64,000 nucleotides of DNA from JAJCYL01 sp965206015 (GCA_965206015.1 CBDBIW010000016.1:992001-1056000); one strand, 5' to 3'; positions 8,517-18,748 are shown, numbered from the stretch's first letter. Made by a program: numbers and translations. Notes: generated by a model not told the origin, from the sequence alone.

Positions 8517-8670
8517 GGTGTGTGTTTTCCTTTTTAAAAACGGACAACAAACAGAGTATAAAGATACCTTGTTTTCAACAGATTGAACAAGGAATATGGC
8601 CTTTGAGTTTTCCTCCCTCTATCTTCTGGAAAGCTACTTATTTTTAACTTTTTACCAGAATAATTATAAC

Positions 8671-11571
8671 ATGAAATATTCTAAGGAAGCCCTTATTGAG
8701 TTATCCAAATTTACAGCGAACGATTTAGAAATGATACGAGCGAGAAGACGAAACCCAAACCGACTTGGTTTTGCCTATCAATTGGCATTTGTTCGATTAC
8801 ATAATCGATTTCCAATCCAGCAACCCTTAGAGATTGAACCCGATATTCTAAATTACGTCGGCATTCAACTCAAATTATCTCCTAAATTTATAAAAGCCTA
8901 TGCTCATCGGCAAAAAACTGTTTCTGAGCATCGAGAACAGATTCGTCAATATTTAAATGTTCAACGATTTTCCGAGATTTCTTTAGGACCTGTCGAAAAA
9001 TTTATTTTTGAAAAGGCTTGTCAACTAGAACAAACACATGCTTTACTTTCCCTGGTAAGAAATTTCCTTCGCCAACAAAATATATTACAGCCCGCAGAAT
9101 CCACTTTACGAAGACTCATTGATCAACAGCGACAAAAGGCAAGGGAATTAATAGTTGAAAAAATTCACACCCTTTTATCAGACAAAAATAAACAGCAATT
9201 AAATCAGTTACTTCAAAGTGAATCTAAACCCTACTCGGGGTTACAATATTTGAAACAAACAACGGGAAGAGCATCAGCTAATACCATCATAAAAATTACT
9301 CAAAAGCTTGATAAAATCAAATCAACCGGTATTGTTGGAATTGATCTGTCCTGGCTCAATAATAATCTGCAACGGTCGATGACCCGTTTTGTACGAAAAG
9401 CTACTGCCTTCCGGATGCGAGAATTCCACGAAAAAAAACGTCATGCTTTATTGGTTTGTTTTTTACAACAGCACAACCAGGATTTAACCGATGATTTGGT
9501 TTGAACCTATGATAAAGTAATCAGCCAGATGTACAATCGAACCCAGACAGATTTGGATAAACAACATCGCAAGAAGAGAAAAATGATAAAATCCTCACTG
9601 GTATCTTTTCAGAAGGTAGCAGATATGATTTTGGATCCCTCTATTGAAGATGTTTTACTACGGGAAACTATTTTCACTCAAATAACCAAATCAGAGTTGA
9701 GTAATCGAAGAGATCAGCTGGAAAGTTGGCTCAATGACAAATACAAGGATGTTTTTACTTTATTGGTCCATACCCGCTACAGCTATCTGCGCCAGTTTGC
9801 CCCTACACTTCTCGAGCATTTATCCATTGAAAAAGAAGACGCACAAGATAATACTTTGATTCAGGCCATTGATCTTATCAGGGATATGAATCAATCGGGT
9901 AAACGCCAATTAGATAGCTCAGCCCCTGTAAATTTCATGCCTAAATCTACTCAAAATCTGGTGGTTAAAAGTGAAGGTCAAATTGATAAACCGGCCTGGG
10001 AATGTGCTTTGTTAACCGCAGTGAAGACAATATTAAATCGGGAAATATTGCTATCAAAAACAGCAAACGTTATGGTCATATTGACGATTTTTTTATGCCA
10101 AAGTCAGAGTGGGAAGCCAAACGTGTCAGTTTTTTTCAAAGGGCCGGGCTTCCCTGTAACCCACTGGAGGTCAAGGCATATTTAACCCAAAGGCTCAATG
10201 ATGCTTTTGATGAATTTACCGAAAGGCTTCCAAAAAAACACCTATGCTCAGTTAGATGATATAGGGTGGCAAATGTCTAAAGACCAGACCAATGATTTGA
10301 GTGATGAAGAAAAAATTAAACTAGAACAACTTAAGCAATATCTGGCTAAACATATGCGGGTGATCAAGCTGCCTAAATTACTGGTAGAAGTAGATAATGA
10401 GCTCCATTTTTTAAAATATTTTATGAGTCCCGCCCAACAAAAAAACCCTAGTGTAAATGATATCTGTGCTGTGATGGCAACGCTCAAAGCCCATGGCTGT
10501 AATATTGGTCTTTATACCATGCCTCACCTGATAGAAGGGGTTTCTTACCATTAAATTAAAAATATTTCTGATTGGTTTTTAACAGAAGATGCACAAAGAA
10601 GTGCATTAGCAGTTTTGGCCAACGCCATTAGTGGTCTTGAGATTACCAGCCATTGGGGAGAAGGCAAAACATCGTCGAGTGACGGACAACGATTTAGTTG
10701 GCGTCAAAAGGTCTTGAAACAATCTTATAGTACAAAATTCCATGATTTTGCGCTGGAATTTTACACCTTCATTGCCGATAACTATGCTCCTTATTATAGT
10801 ATGCCAATAGAATGTACAGACCGGAATGCTCCTTATCTATTGGATGGATTGCTCTATAATGAAAGTGATCTGCAAATAGAGGAACATTATACTGACACCC
10901 ATGGATACACCGAAATTAATTTTGCCGCCTTTGCTATGTTAGGTAAAAAGTTTTCCCCCAGGATCAAAGGGCTGCATAAACAAAAAATCTATCGGATTGA
11001 TAAAAACAAAGACTATGGACCCTTGTCTGTTTTATTCAATAAGAAAAGCAGTATCATCCACATGGATTGGATTGTAGATCAATGGGACCGTATGGGACAT
11101 TTTTATGCCTCTCTGGAGAGTGGTTACGTGACTGCTTCTACGGCCTTAAAAAGATTGAATGGCTATACGGGCAAGAATCATTTCTACAGGGCCAATCGGG
11201 AATTAGGAAGAATTTTTAAAACAGAACAGATCCTCAAATTTATGTCTGATCAACCGACGCGATCCAATACAACCAGAGGATTATTGAAAAGCGAACAGCT
11301 CCACTAATTGGCCCGTGATTTAAAATATGCCAAAAGAGGCAGAATTAGCACTCGGGACTGGTTAGAGCAAAAAAACTCTTGTAGTTCAATGACCCTTATT
11401 TTGGCCTGTATTATTTACTGGCAGGCCAAAGAAATGCATCGGGTATTATTGGAATGTCCTCCCGATATTGAGCTGGATCTAACCATGCTCAAATTTATCA
11501 GCCCCATCACCTGGGATAATGTTATTCTCTATGGAGAGTATGTCATTGATAAAAACTGGATCGTTTTATAA
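8671..11571 (+). pseudogene. Tn3-family transposase (TnpA), multiply disrupted
   Basis: About 967 codons from ATG at 8671 (MKYSKEALIELSKF), close to the usual ~990 for TnpA. The N-terminus matches the DUF4158 DNA-binding region (ARRRNPNRLGFAYQLAFVRL). The C-terminal half has the catalytic motifs, including SHWGEGKTSSSDGQRF and HYTDTHGYTE, and the NRELGRIFKTE region. It is broken by in-frame stops at 9502, 10552 and 11305 and by two compensating frameshifts near 10020 and 10250. These mutations cannot all be sequencing noise, so the element is dead. Confidence 0.9.
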
Positions 11572-11572
11572 T

Positions 11573-11615
11573 AATTCCTTAACGCCTATTTTTACGCGGA
11601 TCTGCGTAGTACCCT
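11573..11615 (-). repeat. Tn3-family right terminal inverted repeat
   Basis: The mirror copy of the left repeat; it ends GCGTAGTACCCT at 11615. It begins 2 bp after the transposase stop codon. Confidence 0.9.
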
Positions 11616-11627
11616 GATTTACACTTA

Positions 11628-12164
11628 TTACTTAACCTCCCAGCCTTTACCAGTATTAATCATCACACAGCTACTTTCAGAAGTAAAATAATGAGGGACT
11701 CCTGATAGGGTATATGAATAGTCTGTATTGTAGCTGTATAGATAATCCAGTAAGCCATCTCCATTAAGGTCTATTAATCGAGAGCCTAATGCTGGAATTG
11801 TGCTTGAGTGTGCAACAAATTCATAAGGAGACCAATCTGCATCCGTTTTACGGGTGTCAGAAGTAGGCCATGTTTCATATCCTCTTAGACAGGTTACTCC
11901 TTCGTCATAGTTTGTGCTACTCAATTGAAAACCTCCAAAAGCCGATAGACCTGAGTCATCACCAGAAATCTGCTCTGACGGATTTAATGCTTCGGCAAAT
12001 TTATCAATTGCATTGGCCAGTCTTTTGATTTGGTAGGCGAGTTTGTTTTCATTTCCTTGTCCAGAAGTAGCTTGGACTGTTACATAACTTCCAGCTACCA
12101 CAAGACCAATTATGATTAGTGATGATACAGTAATTTTCTGAAGGCATTTTAAGAGTTTAGACAT
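11628..12164 (-). CDS. Exported protein with Ca-binding-type loop (FG-GAP-like)
   Basis: A 178-residue protein with an N-terminal signal or anchor helix (about residues 12-31), then a helical linker. A C-terminal part carries DLNGDGLLDYL, the DxDGDGxxD-type calcium loop of FG-GAP/VCBS repeats, and ends in MINTGKGWEVK. Members with this repeat are usually longer, so it may be a shortened relic. Its stop lies 13 bp from the Tn3 right end. Three stop codons in the flanking DNA make a natural end equally possible. Confidence 0.55.
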   Translation of the reverse strand: MSKLLKCLQKITVSSLIIIGLVVAGSYVTVQATSGQGNENKLAYQIKRLANAIDKFAEALNPSEQISGDDSGLSAFGGFQLSSTNYDEGVTCLRGYETWPTSDTRKTDADWSPYEFVAHSSTIPALGSRLIDLNGDGLLDYLYSYNTDYSYTLSGVPHYFTSESSCVMINTGKGWEVK

Positions 12165-12965
12165 TTGTAAAAAGTATTAAGGGATGTCAGTTCGGAACTC
12201 TATACTAATTCAGAATTTTTGGAAAATTCTTTTTCAGGTAATTTTAATGTTTCATGCAAAAGAGTTGTTAGTAATTCGCTGTTTTTCAGTTTGATGCAGC
12301 ATGATTTAAAAATTACATGAAAACATGGAAGAATTTTGAGCAGTTCTTTTCACTAGGAAATGTATTGACTGAAATGCTAGAAATCATCCATTGATCCGGA
12401 CTATTTATCACTCATGACGGTTGGTTCATTAAAATGTAGGATATTAGTTCAAAAACATTGATTATGACCAATAATGATTGAAAAACAGCCCTAAACGGTG
12501 GGGAACGCCGTTTTTGGTTTATTGTAATAATTTACGTGAATTTTCCGGGTTAAATAAATATTCCAGAGGTAGCCCCAAGGAATTCTTTCAAAGAAAAAGG
12601 ATTAGTATTATACTTTAGACGTATATGGAATCTTGAGTAATAACAAAATATATTGATATTTTATTTTTCTATGCGTAATTAATAAAGGAAGTTTTAGTTC
12701 CTTGATCCTTCGATCAAAAACCAGCCTGTTGCAAAGTAAACCCTGTTTAATACTTCGTGAAATTAAGGAGGTGTTCATTAGTTCTACTCTATCAGTTCGG
12801 GAAGTGATGTTCGAATCTTTATTTGACAATTATTGATTATTTCTTACATACGGTATTCAGGTTGTAGGCATTTTTTGTTTATAACTTTGTTGAACATTTG
12901 ATGTTAACCGGAGGTTTAAACAAATATGATGAAATTGCAAGGTTGTTATTCTTATAATTTTAGCT
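12165..12965. other. 800-bp A+T-rich stretch without a supported gene
   Basis: No frame here has family resemblance. A 73-codon minus frame (12608-12829) is the longest but shows no protein-like features. The only clear structure is the hairpin at 12493-12520. The last ~100 bp upstream of 12966 presumably hold the promoter of the transglutaminase-like gene. Confidence 0.5.
12493..12520 (+). terminator. Short hairpin followed by T-rich tract
   Basis: AAACGG (12493-12498) pairs with CCGTTT (12508-12513), followed by TTGGTTT. The stem is only 6 bp and no plus-strand gene ends just before it, so it may terminate a lost gene. Confidence 0.4.
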
Positions 12966-15020
12966 ATGTTTTTTAGTATTTCATTAAATCAGTATACAAT
13001 TTCCCTTAAAGGTTTTGTGATAATATTCATCACTCTGAACTCTTGTCAATTTAAAATGGACAAGGAACTGACCGACGCTTTAGAATTTTCTGGCGAAAAT
13101 AAAACTGAATTATTAAAGGTTTTGGATCATTATAAAAAGCCGCCTGATAGTTTAAAGTATAAGGCGGCAATTTTTCTGATCAAAAACATGCAAAACCATT
13201 CTACATATTGTGGTGAAGGTCTTAAAACGTATGATCTTTTTTTTGAAAGTATTAAGCCGCTATGGAGAACCGATTCATTAAATGCTCGACAGAAAAGACT
13301 TAAAACCAGGGTTATTGCTGATTCTTTAGAAGTTCTAAATGCAGCCTCAAACTTAGAATTAAAACATGATGCAAAATTCATTAAATCTGCTTTTTTAATT
13401 GAAAATATTGATTTGGCATTTGAAGCTTGGGGCACCTTTCCCTGGTCTCGCACTAATGTATCTTTTGAAGAGTTCTGCAAACATATACTTCCCTACAAAG
13501 TTTATAAAGAGCCGGTTCAATCATGGAGGGATACCATTATGAAAAGATATCGGTGGATATTGGATTCGATCAAAAATCCTAATAGTCTTAGGGAAGCAAC
13601 TATCCTTATTAATAAATCAGTCAGGGAAAGTATGTTCCAAAGCTATCCCATGCTAGATTTGCCCATGGCAGTGAGTTTCAAAAACCTTGAAAAGGGGAAA
13701 ATTGGGAAATGCGAACACATGGTAACATTTAACATTTACCTATTGAGGGCTATGGGTATCCCTGCAAGAGTGGATTATGTTCCTCTATGGGGTAATGGCA
13801 ATATAGGGCACACCTGGGGTTCTATACAAGATGAAAATGGACGATTGTTTGCATTCGATGCTATCTATTACCCAAAAGACACTACAGATTCTTCATATTT
13901 AGGTACTTTTAATACAATACCAGAATCTTTATTGAGAAACAGAAAAGCACCCAAAATATATAGGAATAGCTATGAAGGCCATTATGAAAGTGCTTTGCTA
14001 AATAACATAATTGAAAAAGGATTTTATCCCTCACAACTCCAGAACGTTACTAGGTACGATATCACAACAGAATACAACTCACCATCGGTAAATCTTAATA
14101 TTAGATTCGGAAATCAGTTTAATCAAGAAATTGCTTATTTGTGCGTATATAATCAGAATGAATGGAAAACCATAAGTTGGGGCCTCAATAACTCAAAAGA
14201 ATTATACGAATTTAAAAATATGGGAAGTGATATTGTTTATTTGCCAGTATCATATACCCAACATGGTGTCAAGACTATATCTAATCCATTTTTATTAACA
14301 GACAAGGGAACTGTCATATTTTTAAATCCAAATCAGAATCAAAAAATGCAAGTAAATGTTGATAGAAAATATTATACGGATTACAATGTGAAAGAAGCTT
14401 TGAGAAAAATGGTAGGGGGTAAATTTCAAGGGGCAAATTTTAGCGATTTTAAGGATGCGCATGATCTTTATGAAATAAAAACAATTCCTACTCCCAAAAC
14501 AAATAGTTTTAAAATCAGCAATCAAAACGAATTTAGATATCTAAGATTCTTACTTCCTGACAATCAATGCAGGGTAGCTGAAATGAAGTTTTATGGCACG
14601 CAAAATAGATTTATAAATAAAGGAATTGTAAATCTTTTGAAAGGAAAATTGATCAGTAGTACTCCAAGAATGCATCACTCTCCCGAAAGAATTTTAGATG
14701 GAAATGTGTTAACATACTTTATTTCTGATATCGAAAAGAATGGCTGGGTTGGTATTGACCTGGGTAAGAATAACCATGCTCAAGTGGCAAGAATTGAGTT
14801 CTATCCCCCTAATGATGGTAATTCTATTGAAGTGGGTGATCAGTATGAATTGTTTTATTGGGATAGTGGATGGCAGTCCCTTGGGAGTCAAGTTGCACAA
14901 AAGGAGGAAGTTACTTTTAGCAATTGCCCTGATAATGCACTGTTCGTTTTGCGCAACATAACAAAGGGAAATCAAGAACGAATTTTCACTTATGAAAATA
15001 GTGAACAGGTCTGGTGGTAA
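12966..15020 (+). CDS. Transglutaminase-like lipoprotein with C-terminal discoidin-like domain
   Basis: A 684-residue lipoprotein. The lipobox TLNSC puts the acylated Cys at residue 27. The transglutaminase-core triad is complete: Cys249 in GKCEHMV, His282 in IGHTWGS and Asp298 in FAFDAIYY. The N-terminal 240 residues are helical. Residues from about 540 on, with LRFLLPDNQCRVAEMKFYG and GWVGIDLG, look like a discoidin/F5-8C carbohydrate- or surface-binding module. In Bacteroidota such proteins are surface peptidases or transamidases. It lies inside the IS982-bounded block, convergent with the Wzy-TPR gene. A link with peptide processing is possible but unproven. Confidence 0.85.
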   Translation: MFFSISLNQYTISLKGFVIIFITLNSCQFKMDKELTDALEFSGENKTELLKVLDHYKKPPDSLKYKAAIFLIKNMQNHSTYCGEGLKTYDLFFESIKPLWRTDSLNARQKRLKTRVIADSLEVLNAASNLELKHDAKFIKSAFLIENIDLAFEAWGTFPWSRTNVSFEEFCKHILPYKVYKEPVQSWRDTIMKRYRWILDSIKNPNSLREATILINKSVRESMFQSYPMLDLPMAVSFKNLEKGKIGKCEHMVTFNIYLLRAMGIPARVDYVPLWGNGNIGHTWGSIQDENGRLFAFDAIYYPKDTTDSSYLGTFNTIPESLLRNRKAPKIYRNSYEGHYESALLNNIIEKGFYPSQLQNVTRYDITTEYNSPSVNLNIRFGNQFNQEIAYLCVYNQNEWKTISWGLNNSKELYEFKNMGSDIVYLPVSYTQHGVKTISNPFLLTDKGTVIFLNPNQNQKMQVNVDRKYYTDYNVKEALRKMVGGKFQGANFSDFKDAHDLYEIKTIPTPKTNSFKISNQNEFRYLRFLLPDNQCRVAEMKFYGTQNRFINKGIVNLLKGKLISSTPRMHHSPERILDGNVLTYFISDIEKNGWVGIDLGKNNHAQVARIEFYPPNDGNSIEVGDQYELFYWDSGWQSLGSQVAQKEEVTFSNCPDNALFVLRNITKGNQERIFTYENSEQVWW

Positions 15021-15065
15021 ATATCAGCATCCAGCGTTTGTAATTTGCTTTTAATGAGTTCTGAA

Positions 15066-15088
15066 ACAAAAAATCAAGGATTTTTTGT
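15066..15088. terminator. Bidirectional terminator between convergent genes
   Basis: ACAAAAAATC (15066-15075) and GATTTTTTGT (15079-15088) form a perfect 10-bp inverted repeat with a 3-base loop. It sits between the stop of the transglutaminase gene (15020) and the end of the minus-strand Wzy-TPR gene. A/T runs on both sides suit termination in both directions. Confidence 0.6.
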
Positions 15089-16971
15089 TAGTCGATTTTT
15101 TTTGTTAATTCAATCATTTCTGCTCTCATCTCTACAATGGCAGCAGAGGGCACTTTTATCTTCATGTTCAACAGAAGGTTGGCAGTTTCTTTCGCTTTTT
15201 TCACTTCACCCATTTCTTCATACAGCTTTGCCAGAAGGTAACGAGGATAAAATTTATGTGGAATTAGATAAAAGGCATGGATATACGACTCTTCTGCCTT
15301 TTGATAGTTTTTCACTCTCTGATAGCAATTTCCTAAAGAATTAAACAAGTAAGGATCGGATGTGAGATTAGCAGCCTTTTCAAGTGTTTTGATTCCTTTT
15401 ATATAATTTCTGTTGAGCGTAAGAGTTTGACCATATTCAAACATAAAACCTCCATTATATTTTAGAACGGGCTCTATTTGATCCATTATATTAATGGTTT
15501 CTTGAAAATCTCCATAGGATTTGAATTGAGAAGCTATTTTCCATTTTATATATGCATCATATTTTTCTTTTGTTTTGATAATTGACCATATGGAGAAGAC
15601 TGTAAGTCCAACAAACGCCATAAACCTGATTTTTTTTGCTGAATGAAAGGAAAATAGTGGATTCTGCTCTTTATGAGCTGACAGTATGCCCAGGAAAAAA
15701 AAAGAAATTGAGCAAGATGGGTGTAACAGAGAAAGGATACGAAAAAAGGGAGAATACCAGAATTGAAATCATACCTCCTGAGGCTCCAGTAATAACAGCA
15801 CTGGAAGAATCTTTATATTTAGCTTTTTTGTATTTATGTTTTTCTAAAGCCGATACTACAATACTGAGAAACAATATTAAGCCAATGAGTCCATGCTCTG
15901 CACTGATATGTAAAAGCTCATTGAAGGCATACTCGCCTTTTCCGGCGACCATTGCTTTGTCCTCGGAATATTTTTCTGATCGAAAGTATTCTGCCTGTTG
16001 TTTTCCAAAAGCAGTATTGTATTGGTTGAACCCAGCTCCAAACAGAGGGTTTTCTTTAATTATATCAAGTGTAATTTCCCATATCAAAATACGCCCCAGA
16101 ACAGAATTTTTTTCCAATAAAATAATCCAATGCCAGAGGAAGTGACGATAGCTAATATAATAAACAGCAACCCTATTCTTCTGCCTTTTGTTTTAAGGTA
16201 ATTTACGATAAAGCTTCTAAATTGAAAATATTGGCTAGAAACTATCAGCGTACCGATTATAAGTGCCAGCCATGAAGCACGACTCTGAGCGAAGGGAATA
16301 ATAAATAAAATGACTAATGAAGTAATAAGCCCTAAATATTTGAGTACTCTATTTAAAATATCTTTTTTTGCTGTAAAAAGATAAAATGCCAGACTTATCG
16401 GAAATACCGATGCTAGGTATCCTGAAAAAGGGGCAGGATTGAAGAAGGTCCCCGTTACTTTAAATGAAGCATGATGGCTCATTTCAAGTCCATAAAGCTG
16501 TCCTAAACCATAAACGCCTTGATATAGACCAAAGCCCAGAAATACTAATATAATAGTACTTTGTTTTACCTTTTTGTTTTGGTTAAAGAATGGTTTGGTA
16601 TGTGCGTAAACAACTGTAACCAGTACTAATTCTAATACCCCAAGGTCTGTAAGTATAACTGCTTTGTCAATCCAGACCTTTGTCAGAATATACAGCACAT
16701 ATGTAAAAACAAAAATGTCTGTCCGGGTTACATTGTATTTAGAATTCTCCTTATATTTTCTTAGTCTAAAAAAAGATAGAATGGTGATTGCCCCTGCTAT
16801 AAAAATGAAAAAGAACTGTTTGCCAGCAATCATGCCGTTTTTTAAGTCAGGGTTAATTGCAATCGCACAGGCAAAGAGGATGCAAAAAAGCATTGCCTGT
16901 AACAAATAACTATTTTCTTTTAAACCGAACCCCTTCAATGGTTGGAAAAATTGGTTATTCTGGATTTTCAA
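15088..16971 (-). pseudogene. O-antigen ligase/Wzy-like protein fused to TPR domain, two frameshifts
   Basis: Three consecutive minus-strand frames make one protein of about 625 residues. Frame one (16971-16084) has eight to nine membrane helices. Frame two (to 15671) has the Wzy_C loop: LGRILIWEITLDIIKENPLFGAGFNQYN and later FNELLHISAEHGLIGL. Frame three (to 15088) is a helical TPR tail. The breaks fall exactly in a T7 run (16107-16113) and an A9 run (15695-15703), and fixing one base at each restores continuous sequence. Homopolymer error, slippage or true decay cannot be told apart. It is the fused counterpart of the separate genes at 216-2694, and lies upstream of and divergent from the Cys-rich lipoprotein. 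Confidence 0.8.
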
Positions 16972-17412
16972 TTCTATTTATTAGAAGAATGCGGGTTTTA
17001 TCTGTATGCTAATTAACAACATATCAATTTCAATTAACCAAGTAAGTACTAATTAATTTGTGATTATTTAGGTAAAATATGTTAATTATAGCTAAATTCT
17101 TGAATACTCATGCTCTTTTCTTCGATTTAGCAAACCACTATGAATTCAAAACCTTGTATATAATCAAAACTGAAATAGTCTTTTTTTTCGAATACAAAAG
17201 GTAATATTTGATTCTTTTTCTAGTTTCATAAATTTTTCTAGTTCATAAATTATTGTGCACTCATTTTTTATTGTGAATAATCCGAAATGAGAAGTACAGA
17301 AGTATAATAAAAGATAAAAATATTGCAGAAACTTTATGTTAATTATTTTCAGTGATTTACTTTAGTAAAAGTATTCTAAAAAAGATGAAGTATAATTTAA
17401 ATTATTAGCAAG
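16972..17412. other. 440-bp A+T-rich divergent intergenic region
   Basis: It separates the Wzy-TPR gene from the Cys-rich lipoprotein gene. No protein-coding frame was recognised. It must hold promoters for both directions. A/T runs are frequent and no clear operator repeat stands out. Confidence 0.5.
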
Positions 17413-18312
17413 ATGAAAAAACTGATTCTTATCAGTTTCGTGTCAATTTTGATGTTGGGTTGTAGTACTGAAGAGCCTGAATTTAACATAGATGACCAGT
17501 TTTTGGTCATTTCAAATAACTATCTCCAATTAAACTACAAAGGAAATGTTAATGCTAATGGTATTCTAAACTTAACATTAATTGTAAATGATCAAAAGAA
17601 TGCGATAAGCTATGATATGAAAATTGATGTTAGTTCAAAGGGTTATCGTCTGGATATCGCTAACAGTTTAAAAAGTGAGGCTAAAAAGCTTGCAAGCAAA
17701 ATATCAAAGGCAAAAGCCAAATTAATTGCGGAAACAATTATGGAATTTATTGAAGGGTATGATAACCCAGGCGATTTTAAAAATGAAAAAATGATGGGGT
17801 TGTTTTACTATAATAGTATTTTTAATGCTATTTATAGGCATCATACTATAAATCAATTTAACTCAAATTCCAGAACACTTAGTGACATTCAGATTACACC
17901 ATACAACGGTTATATAACAGGGCTTACCCCATTCATGGCAAAAGAGGATATTGTAATGGATATACCCCATTTCAAAAATTATCTTAATAGCTACAGTCTT
18001 AGCAGATTGTCTAAAGAAGATATCAATTACATTATTAATAAGGTTGGAAATAGATCCTCAATGTCTTTCAAAGATTATGAAGACTTGGTTCATGGTTCTT
18101 TGAAAGCGAATAGTGTGGCTGCACTCGCAAATGCAAGAACAACAGGTGAAGACGGTTGTTTTTTATTGTGTGGTGGTGATTGTGGCTGTTGTGCCAATTA
18201 TGAAGGCCAATGTTATTATGCCGCTCCCATTTGTTATGTTCATGATTATCTTTGTCAAAGCTGTAGTCCCAGTTGGTTTTGTTTTTCTGGATGTCAGCCA
18301 ACCCCTTGTTAA
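17413..18312 (+). CDS. Cys-rich lipoprotein resembling fulvocin C-related bacteriocin precursors
   Basis: A 299-residue lipoprotein with lipobox LMLGC (acylated Cys about residue 17). The central 220 residues are an ordinary helical/charged domain with no cysteine. The last ~52 residues hold 12 cysteines in a compact Gly/Tyr/Trp-rich tail (CGGDCGCC, then CQSCSPSWFCFSGC). This architecture, a long leader-like lipoprotein with a disulphide-rich tail, fits the Bacteroidota proteins called fulvocin C-related after the Myxococcus bacteriocin. The tail could be released as a peptide. The next gene starts 1 bp after the stop and encodes a small membrane protein. The family assignment is from pattern, not alignment. 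Confidence 0.65.
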   Translation: MKKLILISFVSILMLGCSTEEPEFNIDDQFLVISNNYLQLNYKGNVNANGILNLTLIVNDQKNAISYDMKIDVSSKGYRLDIANSLKSEAKKLASKISKAKAKLIAETIMEFIEGYDNPGDFKNEKMMGLFYYNSIFNAIYRHHTINQFNSNSRTLSDIQITPYNGYITGLTPFMAKEDIVMDIPHFKNYLNSYSLSRLSKEDINYIINKVGNRSSMSFKDYEDLVHGSLKANSVAALANARTTGEDGCFLLCGGDCGCCANYEGQCYYAAPICYVHDYLCQSCSPSWFCFSGCQPTPC

Positions 18313-18313
18313 A

Positions 18314-18598
18314 ATGGAAAAGCTCAATAGTAAGTGGATTTTTGTTTTAAGTTTAATGATTTTTTTGTACTTCTTTTTTTTATTCATAAATGGCTATATC
18401 CTAAAACTAGATTACACTTTGATTGGCGTTTTCCAAGAAATAGCTACCATTCCTCTTATGCTGGGGCAGTTAGTACTTGTTTATATTTCAACGAAAGGGT
18501 TTGTTAAATCTAAATATAATTTTAAATCATATGCGTTTTGGTCTACTGCCGTTCTCATTTTATGTATAGTAGTAACGTGGGGTAGTTTTTTTGTTTGA
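18314..18598 (+). CDS. Small three-helix membrane protein, possible immunity protein (copy 1)
   Basis: 94 residues from the ATG 1 bp after the Cys-rich gene's stop, so it is probably co-translated. Three hydrophobic helices (about residues 8-28, 38-58, 70-92). Earlier in-frame ATGs fall inside the upstream gene and were not used. It resembles the product of 18745-19035 (shared core LxGVxxExxxIPxxxGxLxL), so the two are paralogs. Small membrane proteins directly behind bacteriocin genes are commonly immunity factors; here that is inference. Confidence 0.6.
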   Translation: MEKLNSKWIFVLSLMIFLYFFFLFINGYILKLDYTLIGVFQEIATIPLMLGQLVLVYISTKGFVKSKYNFKSYAFWSTAVLILCIVVTWGSFFV

Positions 18599-18733
18599 AC
18601 AGAGAAAGACTCATCCATTCTACAATAAGAATTTTTAGTTGAGCGAGTTTATTGGTAAATCATGATACAATCTACAATGAAAAATATTGTAATTAGAGCC
18701 TTACTTTTAGGAGTTCCAATCTTACCGTTCACT
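18537..18733 (+). repeat. Direct repeat, left copy (197 bp)
   Basis: It matches 19225-19420 with scattered substitutions and one indel. It spans the last 20 codons of the first small membrane gene and the first ~24 codons of a second one. This marks a segmental duplication that created the array of small membrane genes. Confidence 0.85.
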
Positions 18734-18748
18734 TCCATGTTAAAATGA
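18662..18748 (+). pseudogene. Truncated copy of the 102-residue membrane gene
   Basis: 28 codons nearly identical to the start of the gene at 19349 (MIQSTMKNIVIRALLLGV). Then the reading frame runs into unrelated sequence and stops. The cut coincides with the end of the 197-bp direct repeat, so the gene was truncated by the duplication event. Its stop overlaps the next start (ATGA). Confidence 0.65.

Larger units (their letters stand above)
7683..11615. mobile_element. Tn3-family transposon (decayed) with tyrosine recombinase
   Basis: A 3,933-bp element is delimited by inverted repeats. It contains a minus-strand tyrosine recombinase (resolution function, as TnpI in Tn4430-like elements) and a plus-strand DUF4158/Tn3-type transposase, both broken, and no passenger genes. 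The 8517-8670 gap between the two genes is where a recombination site and promoters would be expected. Flanking bases do not show a clear 5-bp target duplication (for example ATTAA on the left versus GATTT on the right). Confidence 0.85.

Noticed and set aside
12608..12829. 73-codon minus-strand ORF
   Set aside because: No signal, motif or neighbour support, in a decayed A+T-rich stretch.
14709..14975. Overlapping ORFs on both strands (88 and 73 codons)
   Set aside because: Both are shadows of the discoidin-like C-terminus of the transglutaminase protein.
15636..16145. 169-codon plus-strand ORF
   Set aside because: It lies opposite the Wzy_C loop of the frameshifted minus-strand gene, where the family motifs are readable.
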